64,000 bases of DNA. Source: Marinobacterium iners DSM 11526 (GTDB taxonomy: Bacteria; Pseudomonadota; Gammaproteobacteria; Pseudomonadales; Balneatricaceae). Where the stretch lies: NCBI RefSeq assembly GCF_900107855.1, contig NZ_FNRJ01000001.1, forward strand, positions 1 through 64,000, written 5' to 3'. Positions 55,288 through 62,676 of this stretch are shown one piece after another. The notes below the pieces were generated by a model. That model made no database searches. It had not been told where the DNA came from and was given only the letters and a program-made list of their open reading frames with translations. The position numbers and the translations under genes are program-made. The stretch's first letter is position 1. Every line of letters starts with the position of its first letter.

Positions 55288-55819
55288 TCAATACCCCTTC
55301 TTTGCACTCAAGTAGCTCTCGGTGGGCAAGGCGATACTTGTCTCGCAGGTTGGTCGGAACAAATACCTCCTTGAATCCGCGATCCCAACGACTACCACCC
55401 GCCGCAACAACCGCTGCATACATTGCTTTGCGCTTCCAGCTGGACACGCCCAGTGCCTCGCACGCATCCAGCAAAACCAAGTCCGCCATTTCGCGAGTAA
55501 CATCAATGCCCAGCTGGCGGGAGCAATACAGCAGGTCATGAGGCAGTGCTGCATATCGATGCTTACCGTTCACCTCAATCAGCCAGCGTGCATACCAAGG
55601 AATACTGGCCAGATCGGTCACGAACCATTGTGGAATCACTATTGCTCTCTGCATGCGGTGTGACCAAACCAGCGCATCAGTCAGCGTCAGCCACTCCTGC
55701 TCACCTTCGTCGAACGCGTCTAGCGCCGTGCGCTTAATCACGCTGGTTTGTGAGCGGTCAAAGCGAGCGTTCACTCGGATAACCGCTTCGTTGTATGTCA
55801 GCAGATAAGCGCTACTCAT
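55280..55819 (-). CDS. DUF1353-family phage protein
   Basis: 179 residues from ATG 55819, overlapping the lipoprotein gene stop. Core: WLTLTDALVWSHRMQRAIVIPQWFVTDLASIPWYARWLIEVNGKHRYAALPHDLLYCSRQL, the DUF1353 pattern (VPxGFxTDxASxP...AaxxHDxL). Common next to lysis genes of phages; the function is not established. Confidence 0.8.
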   Translation of the reverse strand: MSSAYLLTYNEAVIRVNARFDRSQTSVIKRTALDAFDEGEQEWLTLTDALVWSHRMQRAIVIPQWFVTDLASIPWYARWLIEVNGKHRYAALPHDLLYCSRQLGIDVTREMADLVLLDACEALGVSSWKRKAMYAAVVAAGGSRWDRGFKEVFVPTNLRDKYRLAHRELLECKEGVLNA

Positions 55820-56120
55820 TGCTCTGCGCCTGCGTTTTGCCCGCGGCATACACCAGCACCCCCAGCGGGTCATCACAAACACCTCCTGGTGGATATTCAG
55901 GGTTCACGAACACACGATACAAATCCAGCAATGCCGCACGGGCACTGCTGACACCGCCGTTACAGCCCAACTCGTGCAGGCGCACAGCCTCGTATGCAAC
56001 AGCACGCGTTGCGTCACCCAGCTGATAGCCATCGGCCAGCTGAGACTTGACGCTTTCACAGCCCACCATTGCAACGGCTGCCCCAATGATCACTACATTC
56101 CGTACTTTCCGCGCATGCAT
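55812..56120 (-). CDS. Putative lipoprotein in the lysis cassette
   Basis: 102 residues with positive N-terminus (MHARKVRN), hydrophobic core and lipobox AMVGC-ES at residues 18-21, so a lipoprotein is predicted. Follows the endolysin candidate by 3 nt. An outer-membrane spanin subunit is possible by position, but it lacks the usual Pro-rich sequence. It has extra Cys residues (LGCNGG, GGVCDD). Confidence 0.6.
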   Translation of the reverse strand: MHARKVRNVVIIGAAVAMVGCESVKSQLADGYQLGDATRAVAYEAVRLHELGCNGGVSSARAALLDLYRVFVNPEYPPGGVCDDPLGVLVYAAGKTQAQSNE

Positions 56121-56122
56121 AA

Positions 56123-56722
56123 TCAGTGCACTCCTTTCAGCAGCTGCTCATCCAGCAGCGTGTAAGTGAATGTCTCCCCCCAGTGCTTGCTTGCGATATC
56201 AACCAAAGACATCAACAAATCGAAGTCACTGGAGTCAGCCACCACCTGGCAGCCTGCAGACCATCGATCAACCAAATTCGAACGGCCATCAACACGTGCC
56301 CGGTGCAGGTTGATACCGAAGTAACCGGTCTGAATGCTGCTCTCGTTTGGCTCTAACTTGGCATCCCGGTCAGCATCTCGGTACAAAGGCAGCTCACGCG
56401 CCTGAACCAGTGCGTGATACCCCTTGTGCTTCCCAACCCGGAACGCACCCGAATACTGACCCGGCACCAGAAAGCCGGTACCGGCTGCATTCGCCAGATT
56501 CTCGCGCCAATAAACACCCGGATCGGTTGTCGCCGGCAGCGACACCACAATAGGCTCACCCGCTACACGCCAAGCGATATAGATCAGGTCGTTGAATGTG
56601 TTCGCCTGCAGATCAGCAGAGCGAACACCAATGATGTTCAGGTTGTAGTTACCATCATCGAAGAACCGATAACCGCGTGCGCTGCACGCCTGCTGCAGCT
56701 GCTCATAAGAAAGAGGTTTCAT
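56123..56722 (-). CDS. Putative endolysin with L,D-transpeptidase-like site
   Basis: 199 residues. C-terminal GYFGINLHRA ... DRWSAGCQVVAD contains a His and an SxGC pair in the arrangement of YkuD-type Cys catalytic sites (HG...SHGC). Similar proteins occur beside phage holins. The substrate peptidoglycan bond is not known. It overlaps the holin stop (ATGA) and precedes the lipoprotein, as in a lysis cassette. A non-lytic cell-wall role cannot be excluded. Confidence 0.55.
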   Translation of the reverse strand: MKPLSYEQLQQACSARGYRFFDDGNYNLNIIGVRSADLQANTFNDLIYIAWRVAGEPIVVSLPATTDPGVYWRENLANAAGTGFLVPGQYSGAFRVGKHKGYHALVQARELPLYRDADRDAKLEPNESSIQTGYFGINLHRARVDGRSNLVDRWSAGCQVVADSSDFDLLMSLVDIASKHWGETFTYTLLDEQLLKGVH

Positions 56723-57111
56723 TCTGCCTCCTTCTGTCCGTAACGAATTTCGTTCAGCAGCCGTTGACGGCTTTCAATGAACACTTCATCGATCAGATCA
56801 AAGACCTTCGGGGCGAGGAATGCAGCAACCCACATGCTCAAGCAGGTCAGCGGGTACTTGAATACAAAAAATTCGTTACTGCTTGGGTCAGGTTTATCAA
56901 GCTGAAAGTGATAGCACAGCAGCGATACCAGAAACGTGGCTGACAGCGATAACACCATCTCACCAATAGAACGACGAATCAGAGCCCAGCGCGACAACTG
57001 ACGACCAGCGCGGACTCGGCGGTACGTACCCACAAGGCCACCCCACAACGCCAAACCCAACCCGGTCACAACAAACCCAAGCTGGTAGTTGTTCGGATCA
57101 CGGTATTCCAC
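56719..57111 (-). CDS. Membrane protein, probable holin
   Basis: Start at GTG 57111 (GGGAGAGG upstream) gives 130 residues; an ATG at 57174 is open but lies inside the terminator hairpin at 57157-57187. Hydrophobic segments at about 10-30 (FVVTGLGLALWGGLVG), 45-65 (EMVLSLSATFLVSLLCY) and 80-97 (PLTCLSMWVAAFLA) form a three-segment membrane protein. First gene of the lysis module, so holin by context. Confidence 0.6.
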   Translation of the reverse strand: MEYRDPNNYQLGFVVTGLGLALWGGLVGTYRRVRAGRQLSRWALIRRSIGEMVLSLSATFLVSLLCYHFQLDKPDPSSNEFFVFKYPLTCLSMWVAAFLAPKVFDLIDEVFIESRQRLLNEIRYGQKEAE

Positions 57112-57156
57112 AACCTCTCCCTCGGATCGGATAACGGCGCCGTGCTTGGCGCACCA

Positions 57157-57187
57157 ATAAAAAAGGGTCCTCAAATGAGGACCCTTT
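57157..57187 (-). terminator. Strong terminator ahead of the late operon
   Basis: 11-bp perfect stem: AAAGGGTCCTC (57162-57172) with GAGGACCCTTT (57177-57187), loop AAAT. The minus strand continues TTTTTTATT. It lies between the leader region and the holin, so transcripts from upstream must read through it to reach the late genes, as at the tR' site of lambdoid phages. Confidence 0.88.
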
Positions 57188-57615
57188 AGGAAACAACAAA
57201 CCCAGCATGAAAGTATGTTGAAGCGAGGTAACGCTCGCCGGTAAAACCAGGGGACCGGCGAGCTGACTGATCGACTACGGTGTACTGCTTTGTCACCACG
57301 ACCAGCTTGGTTACAACAATAGACCAGCAGGAAACTAAAATCAACAAACAGGTAAAGCCAATTTTACACCCCTAATCACCCCTCGCGCTCCACCGCACGA
57401 ACCACGGACGCACCAGTGGTTCATTTCGCCCCCTCACTCCCAACTCTAAAAACCGCCCAACCCCTCGCCACACCTACCTCCCAGCCCAAACCACCCCGGT
57501 TCAAAACTGGTGCGCTCTGGTGGTGTGTTTTGGGCATGAAGTGGCTGGAAGGCATCATTTAAGGCGCTATACTGATCCCTTGATTGCTCTCAACTACATG
57601 CAGGAGAAATACCAT
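57188..57615 (-). promoter_or_regulatory. Late leader region, hairpin and divergent promoter
   Basis: 428 bp without coding potential. On the minus strand a possible promoter near 57300-57345 (TTGATT, 17 bp, TATTGT) points to the terminator. A 10-bp perfect stem GCTCGCCGGT/ACCGGCGAGC occurs at 57233-57263. The plus strand is unusually C-rich from 57360 to 57500. A TATACT -10 element at 57568-57573 may serve the plus-strand gene at 57616. Confidence 0.5.
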
Positions 57616-58500
57616 ATGGAAAGAAAGAAAAGAGGGCGCGGCAAACAAGGCCCACAAATGAAAGGGGAAGCCGGTAACTTTGTATCACGGAAAAACACTG
57701 GCGAGGTGGAGTATTCTCCAGTATTTCTCGGAAATTCTACACGCAATTCCGACAGCGGAAAGGCCACACCCATTGCTAACTACAGCTTTCATAGAAATGT
57801 TTTATCCTCTCAACCAGAGCTCGCCCAAATGAAGCAGCGGATAAGAAAGATTGAAACCGCCCTGGATAGCGTGCTCAAAGAAAACAAGCGCCTGAATATG
57901 GAGCTTGAATACAGAGAATACTTGCACCGGATCGGAGTCTCCTCTGACCAAGTGAGAGGTGGAACTACTATTCCTGTGCGCATCTATCTTAGTGACACAA
58001 AAGGCAAAGAGAAAGCTGAAGCAGCCCTCACAAGACTGTTTGAAAGCAGCGGTATTGAACTGGTCGCAGAGGGTGATGAAGTCTATGGATCTTGGTACAA
58101 AATCGCGATGGCAAGGCTTCGCGGCTTTGATGTCGACCAGTACGAATACCTTCTCCACAAGGCGGCTGAAATGAAGCTTGTTGGCAAACAACAAGCCGAA
58201 ATGGACAACATTAACGCTACCACCATAAAAATATTGAAAGACTCCCTTGCCGAAACCTCATCCGGAGCGGCTCAGGCCGGGGCTGTGCTGGTGGTAAAAT
58301 TCCTCGATTCCTCTGGGCATACCCAGCTGGTCGCAAAGGTTCTTTCTCCTCGAGAGATGCGCCACCTTGAAATGAACCAGCAGCTGCTAAAACAGCCAAC
58401 TATCATCCTTGAGAAACTGTCCGAGGTTATTGCCGTCGAGGACAAGCAGATACCGCCACCTCAAAAAGGCCTGCCGCGATCCCCTGCTGAGAAGCATTAA
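57616..58500 (+). CDS. Plus-strand accessory protein of unknown function (moron candidate)
   Basis: 294 residues from ATG 57616 (CAGGAG at 8-nt spacing). Basic N-terminus (MERKKRGRGKQGPQMKG), coiled coil (about 70-105, MKQRIRKIETALDSVLKENKRLNMELEY), then an alpha/beta module TTIPVRIYLSDTKGKEKAEAALTRLFESSGIELVAEGDEVYGSWYK and a C-terminal QAGAVLVVKFLDSSGHTQLVAKVLSPREMRHLEMN segment. The IPVRIYLSD...GSW pattern recurs in bacterial conflict-type proteins. Only plus-strand gene in the late region, with own promoter and terminator. Function unknown. Confidence 0.6.
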   Translation: MERKKRGRGKQGPQMKGEAGNFVSRKNTGEVEYSPVFLGNSTRNSDSGKATPIANYSFHRNVLSSQPELAQMKQRIRKIETALDSVLKENKRLNMELEYREYLHRIGVSSDQVRGGTTIPVRIYLSDTKGKEKAEAALTRLFESSGIELVAEGDEVYGSWYKIAMARLRGFDVDQYEYLLHKAAEMKLVGKQQAEMDNINATTIKILKDSLAETSSGAAQAGAVLVVKFLDSSGHTQLVAKVLSPREMRHLEMNQQLLKQPTIILEKLSEVIAVEDKQIPPPQKGLPRSPAEKH

Positions 58501-58507
58501 ATTTGTA

Positions 58508-58536
58508 GATATGAGTGGTCATCGACCACTCATATC
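58508..58536. terminator. Bidirectional hairpin, 13-bp perfect stem
   Basis: GATATGAGTGGTC (58508-58520) and GACCACTCATATC (58524-58536), loop ATC. It lies between the convergent accessory gene and the 58530-59033 gene, whose TGA is inside the stem. No long T tract. Confidence 0.75.
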
Positions 58537-59033
58537 CTCGCCCACCCCCTATCACCAAAAGCATCCTCCAGCCGTAGCAGTACCGCGCTCAACTCATTTT
58601 CCAGCCAGCTGATCAACTCGCCGTTCCGGCTGGCCAGCGCTCGCGTGCTCAGCTCCAGCACCTTCGCCCACTCCTGCTGCGTGCGTGTCGGCTCCATGCC
58701 AGCCCAGCGAGCAATCTGATCAACCGTGTACCGCTCAAACTCCGGTACCGGCTGCGGTGACCAGTCAGCCACCACGCCACAGCTGTCCACTCGGCGCGAG
58801 GCTGTCTGGCAATAACGAACCTCCACCAGGCAAAACCGAACGTGACTCAAAGTCGAGCGCGCACACTGCACGATCAGCCCAGCTTGGGCCACATGGTCCT
58901 GACGGGTCATACCACTGGGTAAGGATCGGCCGCTGCTGGCCATCCAGCGGCCCAGCATGGATTCACCGTAATGCGACCATGCCTCAACCCCGAACGCGTA
59001 CTGTAATGCCTGATCAGCTGTATCGAACTTCAC
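58530..59033 (-). CDS. Candidate late antiterminator (Q-like by position)
   Basis: 167 residues from GTG 59033, preceded by AGGAGG. Helical, with LQYAFGVEAWSHYGESMLGRWM at the start, a central VEVRYCQTASRRVDSC Cys pair, an HTH-like DQIARWAGMEPTRTQQEWAKVLE and C-terminal ELISWLENELSAVLLRLEDAFGDRGW. No family recognised with certainty. It is the last early-side gene before the late leader and its terminator, the position of lambda Q. Confidence 0.5.
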   Translation of the reverse strand: MKFDTADQALQYAFGVEAWSHYGESMLGRWMASSGRSLPSGMTRQDHVAQAGLIVQCARSTLSHVRFCLVEVRYCQTASRRVDSCGVVADWSPQPVPEFERYTVDQIARWAGMEPTRTQQEWAKVLELSTRALASRNGELISWLENELSAVLLRLEDAFGDRGWARI

Positions 59034-59064
59034 ACCAACCTCCTGTAACCCAGAGCGGACCGGG

Positions 59065-59484
59065 CTAAATCTCGACTTCCGCAAACTGCATGCGGCCGTA
59101 GTTTTTGCACTCAATACAAAGAATCTTGAAGGGGTACAGGCTCTCAACCATCCGTTTCTTATCCCGAAACTGAGCTGTCACCTTCCCTTTCACGTCCACG
59201 TAGGTAACCGTCCCATCCACTTCTCCTTCCAGGAAGTCCACCACATACCGAACACCACCCGGCAACCGGATCGGCACCTGCAGGAGTTGATACGCCAGTT
59301 GGCCCTGCTCGATGCGCAGCTTATTCAGCTGGTACCGAATGCTCTCGGCCTTGCTATCGAACGTGATTTGATCAATCACCACCTTCTCAGCGCCATACTT
59401 GTTACGGCTCTTGGTTGCCGGCGCCAGCTGTTTCTCCACCTGCCTGCGGATATGCGCCGGCAGATGTTTGGGATCAATCGCCAT
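59065..59484 (-). CDS. DUF1064-type nuclease-like protein
   Basis: 139 residues. NKYGAEKVVIDQITFDSKAESIRYQLNKL, then GVRYVVDFL, TVTYVDVKGKVTAQFRDKKRMVESLYP and ILCIECKN match DUF1064. Its D...VK core is PD-(D/E)XK nuclease-like (E in FDSKAE, D in VVDF, DVKG). Likely a phage recombination or Holliday-junction-type endonuclease. Part of the early operon. Confidence 0.78.
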   Translation of the reverse strand: MAIDPKHLPAHIRRQVEKQLAPATKSRNKYGAEKVVIDQITFDSKAESIRYQLNKLRIEQGQLAYQLLQVPIRLPGGVRYVVDFLEGEVDGTVTYVDVKGKVTAQFRDKKRMVESLYPFKILCIECKNYGRMQFAEVEI

Positions 59485-59511
59485 AAAACTGCCTGCCTCT
59501 GAACTGTGGTG

Positions 59512-59733
59512 TTATAAATCTGTCTTGTCCGTCCCGATCGCCTTAACAACGCTGGCTGCTTCCATAATTTCCAGCGTGGCCTGACGCAATAAATCGGTGA
59601 ATCTCTGTTCAACCCGCATCGTTGTGTTGTGCATATAGACGCCTTCAGGCAATTCCTTCTGCCCTAAAAGCTGATCGAACTCGCGCATCTTTATTCGCAA
59701 ATCAATCCATGCTTCATCAAGTGTTCTACTCAT
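59512..59733 (-). CDS. Small phage protein, 73 residues
   Basis: Helical and charged (LDEAWIDLRIKMREFDQLLGQKELPEG, TTMRVEQRFTDLLRQATLEIMEAASVVK). No domain recognised. In line with the minus-strand early genes. Confidence 0.5.
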   Translation of the reverse strand: MSRTLDEAWIDLRIKMREFDQLLGQKELPEGVYMHNTTMRVEQRFTDLLRQATLEIMEAASVVKAIGTDKTDL

Positions 59734-59805
59734 TGAAATCTCCAGTATCGATTTATAACAACTCGCACCACGCGGACCCTGTAACAGGGCCGGTGTGCTT
59801 CGGGG

Positions 59806-59994
59806 TTATGAAGCGCGCTCCAGCGCCCTGCGCAGCTTCTCGATCTTCAGCTGCTGAATCTGCTTTTCCTCAGCTGTTTTATGTTTCTGGAAAAACGAAT
59901 CGTAGCCCTGTTGAAATATCCAATGATCACAGGTAATGAATACCGCCATAAATATCCAGAATCCAAGCCATGCTAATCCTGAATTAATATCCAT
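59806..59994 (-). CDS. Small single-span membrane protein
   Basis: 62 residues from ATG 59994 (GAGG eight bases upstream); an ATG at 60024 would add ten. One hydrophobic segment (LAWLGFWIFMAVFITC) followed by a charged coiled coil (TAEEKQIQQLKIEKLRRALE). Possibly a superinfection or lysis-timing protein; no evidence beyond topology. Confidence 0.5.
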   Translation of the reverse strand: MDINSGLAWLGFWIFMAVFITCDHWIFQQGYDSFFQKHKTAEEKQIQQLKIEKLRRALERAS

Positions 59995-60051
59995 CTTCGT
60001 GTCCTCGTGGTTAACGCTCTTCATAACAACGGCTCTCAAATTAGCGCGGCG

Positions 60052-60324
60052 TTACTCGTCTTTCAGGTCCACGCCTTCCTCGCCGTCTTCAAGCATCTGG
60101 GAAACAGCGTTATCGAACATTTCATGTACCGGAGTAGTGCCGTCCTCTTCCTCTCGGCACAATTGCAAAACCATACCTTTCAAGAAGAGCTCTTTATCCG
60201 TAATTTTTATTCCGTCCAGTCCGTACATGCGACCTGTCTCGCAGGCATGGCACAGAATATCTACGCCAATTGAGATTGATAAAACCTCATTTTCTACCGC
60301 TACTTTCAGTTGCTGGCCTTTCAT
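60052..60324 (-). CDS. Hypothetical early protein, 90 residues
   Basis: Start MKGQQLKVAVENEVLSISIG (60324). Contains a CHAC pair (ILCHACETGRMYG) and an acidic C-terminus (LEDGEEGVDLKDE). Role unknown. Confidence 0.5.
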   Translation of the reverse strand: MKGQQLKVAVENEVLSISIGVDILCHACETGRMYGLDGIKITDKELFLKGMVLQLCREEEDGTTPVHEMFDNAVSQMLEDGEEGVDLKDE

Positions 60325-60374
60325 GGTGTATCGCCTCCGACGAATAACAATCATTTAAACTGGGAGCGCCAAAC

Positions 60375-60719
60375 CTACTGTCGTAGCGAGTGGCGGAATT
60401 CCATCATCTGAATTTCGCTTCCCAAGCTGTCTCTCTTGGTTTCAGCCTCATACTGCTTATCCAACAGCTTCGACAGATCTTTATTCAATATCTTCTGCGC
60501 TTTATCTCTGCGAACTCGCAGGGATTCCAGCTTTTTAACTATGTGCTCGCCATACTCTTTTGAATTCAATATTTCCGAGAACTCTTTATGAATCGCAAGC
60601 AGCTCTGAACCAACATTCATATTCTCGTCAACATCAGCCTTTGCTTTATCCGCAAGTCGAGAAAGCCGCTTATGCTCTTTCTTCATTGCAGATAATGCTA
60701 TTTCTTTGCCGCTTATCAT
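60375..60719 (-). CDS. Coiled-coil early protein, 114 residues
   Basis: ATG 60719 with GGGAG upstream; begins MISGKEIAL. Almost entirely coiled coil (MKKEHKRLSRLADKAKADVD ... LESLRVRRDKAQKILNKDLSKLL). Overlaps the preceding gene by 50 nt. No domain recognised. Confidence 0.55.
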   Translation of the reverse strand: MISGKEIALSAMKKEHKRLSRLADKAKADVDENMNVGSELLAIHKEFSEILNSKEYGEHIVKKLESLRVRRDKAQKILNKDLSKLLDKQYEAETKRDSLGSEIQMMEFRHSLRQ

Positions 60720-61227
60720 CAATATCTCCCGTCAGCCCCTCAACCCGAGTATTAACCGGCGCCAGCTGCCAGACAGTGTGTGGCTTCATGACGATGGTTT
60801 TAACTTCAACCTGTCCACAGTAAAGGCAGGTACGACGGTCGCCCTCTTCATCCCATTCATGAGCAAAATCCCCATGGATGGCACACACGCCCTTCTTCAG
60901 GTAATCAGCCCAGAACGCCTCAGTAACATCTGTCCAGTTTCGGGTATCGTGACCGGGTCCATAGGCCCAACGCTCCAGCCCCGAATTATGGCAGCACAGG
61001 TTTCTCAGTTGGCGTGCATGTATCCAGAATCCATCACGCTCAGAGCCGATATAGAGCTGCGGGCTTTCAGGATCGATGCCTGTTGCGCTGTTCCAAGTCC
61101 CTGCCCAAATGCGCTGCTGTGACGCATACGGGTACTTTCTGAGGTAGCGATAAAGCTGCCAACTGAAAAAGTCTGACTGCCCTCGTACTTTCGGTTTCAC
61201 CATTTCGGGTGTTGGTATGAGACTCAT
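60670..61227 (-). CDS. Hypothetical early protein with zinc-finger-like Cys pairs
   Basis: 185 residues. FFSWQLYRYLRKYPYASQQRIWAG at the start, then WIHARQLRNLCCHNSG, CAIHGDFAHEWDEEGDRRTCLYCG: a possible Cys/His zinc site (C and H at AIHGD, CLYC). Overlaps both neighbours, so translationally coupled. Function unknown. Confidence 0.55.
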   Translation of the reverse strand: MSLIPTPEMVKPKVRGQSDFFSWQLYRYLRKYPYASQQRIWAGTWNSATGIDPESPQLYIGSERDGFWIHARQLRNLCCHNSGLERWAYGPGHDTRNWTDVTEAFWADYLKKGVCAIHGDFAHEWDEEGDRRTCLYCGQVEVKTIVMKPHTVWQLAPVNTRVEGLTGDIDDKRQRNSIICNEERA

Positions 61228-62135
61228 GCTGACACCTCCTCGCCCACCTGACGGCGGTTACCGGTGTCTTGACTCATGATCCAGTTGCGCAAGGCCTTCA
61301 TTTCCTCGTTTCGGAACAGCGAGGTGACGTAAATGAAAGGCTTTCGGAGGTTGTGGCCATTGATGGCCAGGAAGTCTTTGCAGCCCTGCTCGGTAAAGCA
61401 GGCGGTGACAAATTCGTCGATTTTCTTGACTGCGAGCCGGCGCCATTCAACGCCATCCAGCTTGATCTCGCTTTCGTGCCAGTGGTCGCTGTCCACGTCC
61501 TCTCGCAGCTCGTCGAGGTGTTGCGCTGTCTCATCATCCGCTTCGCCTTCATCAGAACACCACACAATGCGGTCATAGCCGTAGTCCGCATCTGTGACGA
61601 TCTCGCGCTTTTGGAACACGCAGAACAACGGGTCGGCGGTGATTCGATTGTCCTGAGTGGTGATCAGTGTTGCCATATCGCGAATAAACCTGGGGATTAC
61701 CGGCTTCTTCACAAAGATCGGCCCCGGCCCCTCCTTCCGAATCTGCGCCATCAAGTCGCAAAGACTGGCCTGTTCTGCAGCGCCAGCAGCGTTCAGTGCA
61801 ATATCCAGCTCACGGGTGAGCCGCTTCACATCTTCAAGGCACTGCTCAAGCGCTTGATTCTTCTCCACCAGCCGCTTGCATTCCTCCCTGCTGTCGACCA
61901 GCGCTGTAGCCTCATCCGCCCAGCCCTCTACCGCGCCGCGATGGAAACGCACTTCTTGCTCAAGTAAATCTGCTCTCACATACCGAGTAGCTTCAGCCGG
62001 GTCCATATCGGTACCGGGTGCCGGATCTTCACACCACACATCACAAACCGCCCCGTCGCACTCGACGGTTATCAGGTATATAGTTTCCGGGCGGTTGTTC
62101 GTATCGCCTTCACGCTTAGCTGCTGTCTGTTCCAT
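61224..62135 (-). CDS. Hypothetical early protein, 303 residues
   Basis: ATG 62135 overlaps the previous stop (TGATG) and follows GAGGTG. N-terminal beta region with Cys (YLITVECDGAVCDVWCEDP), central coiled coil (EECKRLVEKNQALEQCLEDVKRLTRELD), and a C-terminal mixed domain (LFCVFQKREIVTDADYGYDRIVWCSDEGEADDE). No family recognised. Confidence 0.55.
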   Translation of the reverse strand: MEQTAAKREGDTNNRPETIYLITVECDGAVCDVWCEDPAPGTDMDPAEATRYVRADLLEQEVRFHRGAVEGWADEATALVDSREECKRLVEKNQALEQCLEDVKRLTRELDIALNAAGAAEQASLCDLMAQIRKEGPGPIFVKKPVIPRFIRDMATLITTQDNRITADPLFCVFQKREIVTDADYGYDRIVWCSDEGEADDETAQHLDELREDVDSDHWHESEIKLDGVEWRRLAVKKIDEFVTACFTEQGCKDFLAINGHNLRKPFIYVTSLFRNEEMKALRNWIMSQDTGNRRQVGEEVSA

Positions 62136-62368
62136 CACTTCACCTCGCTCTGTTGTTGCTCAAAGTGCGCTTCACAAAGCGCCATTGCTCCCTTGGCCGT
62201 ACTCCGAATCCCCAGCATCCGGTAACAGTCAGGCCAATCCATGCGCCGGCGCTTTGGGGGCCAAGCCTCAAAGTGGCGACGCTTACCCGGCTCGCGCCAG
62301 GTATACCGGGTCACGAAATACCCGGCGTCTGATTCAATCCGGTCAACGGTCTTCCGTTCCCAGTTCAC
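62135..62368 (-). CDS. Small basic early protein, 77 residues
   Basis: Start at GTG 62368, whose GTGA overlaps the previous stop; a GTG 12 nt upstream is also open. Basic and Trp-rich (YFVTRYTWREPGKRRHFEAWPPKRRRMDWPDC), possibly nucleic-acid binding. No known domain. Confidence 0.5.
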   Translation of the reverse strand: MNWERKTVDRIESDAGYFVTRYTWREPGKRRHFEAWPPKRRRMDWPDCYRMLGIRSTAKGAMALCEAHFEQQQSEVK

Positions 62369-62676
62369 TCCCCCACCCACTCCTTCAAATCCACACCACA
62401 GGACTCAGCCCACGCCAACGCAGCGCCTTGCTGCTTCAGGTAGCCGCGCCGAATCTTATTCATCATCTCGACGGCCTCTGGCTGGTGATCAATCTGCGCA
62501 CGACTCGACACCTGGCAGGCCTCAAGGAAGAACACCCGCGCCGCATCCGGCGTAGTCGTACCCACCGGGTAACGGCGACGCATATCAATCCATGCCCTGA
62601 ACAGCGGGTTCTCACCCAACATGGCTGCCAGTCTCGCCAGCTGACCGCCCTTCACCGGTTTCTGAGTTGCATTCAC
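62365..62676 (-). CDS. Early protein downstream of the initiator, 103 residues
   Basis: GTG 62676 overlaps the initiator stop (GTGA). Helical (QLARLAAMLGENPLFRAWIDMRRRYPVGTTTPDAARVFFLEACQV). Its place directly after the initiator is that of lambda P-type helicase loaders, but it is short and carries no ATPase motif. Unknown. Confidence 0.5.
   Translation of the reverse strand: MNATQKPVKGGQLARLAAMLGENPLFRAWIDMRRRYPVGTTTPDAARVFFLEACQVSSRAQIDHQPEAVEMMNKIRRGYLKQQGAALAWAESCGVDLKEWVGE

Noticed and set aside
57360-57519. Strand-biased C-rich stretch as a coding region or ncRNA
   Set aside because: No frame with a start and ribosome-binding site, and no stable fold except the separate hairpin at 57233-57263; noted only as part of the leader.
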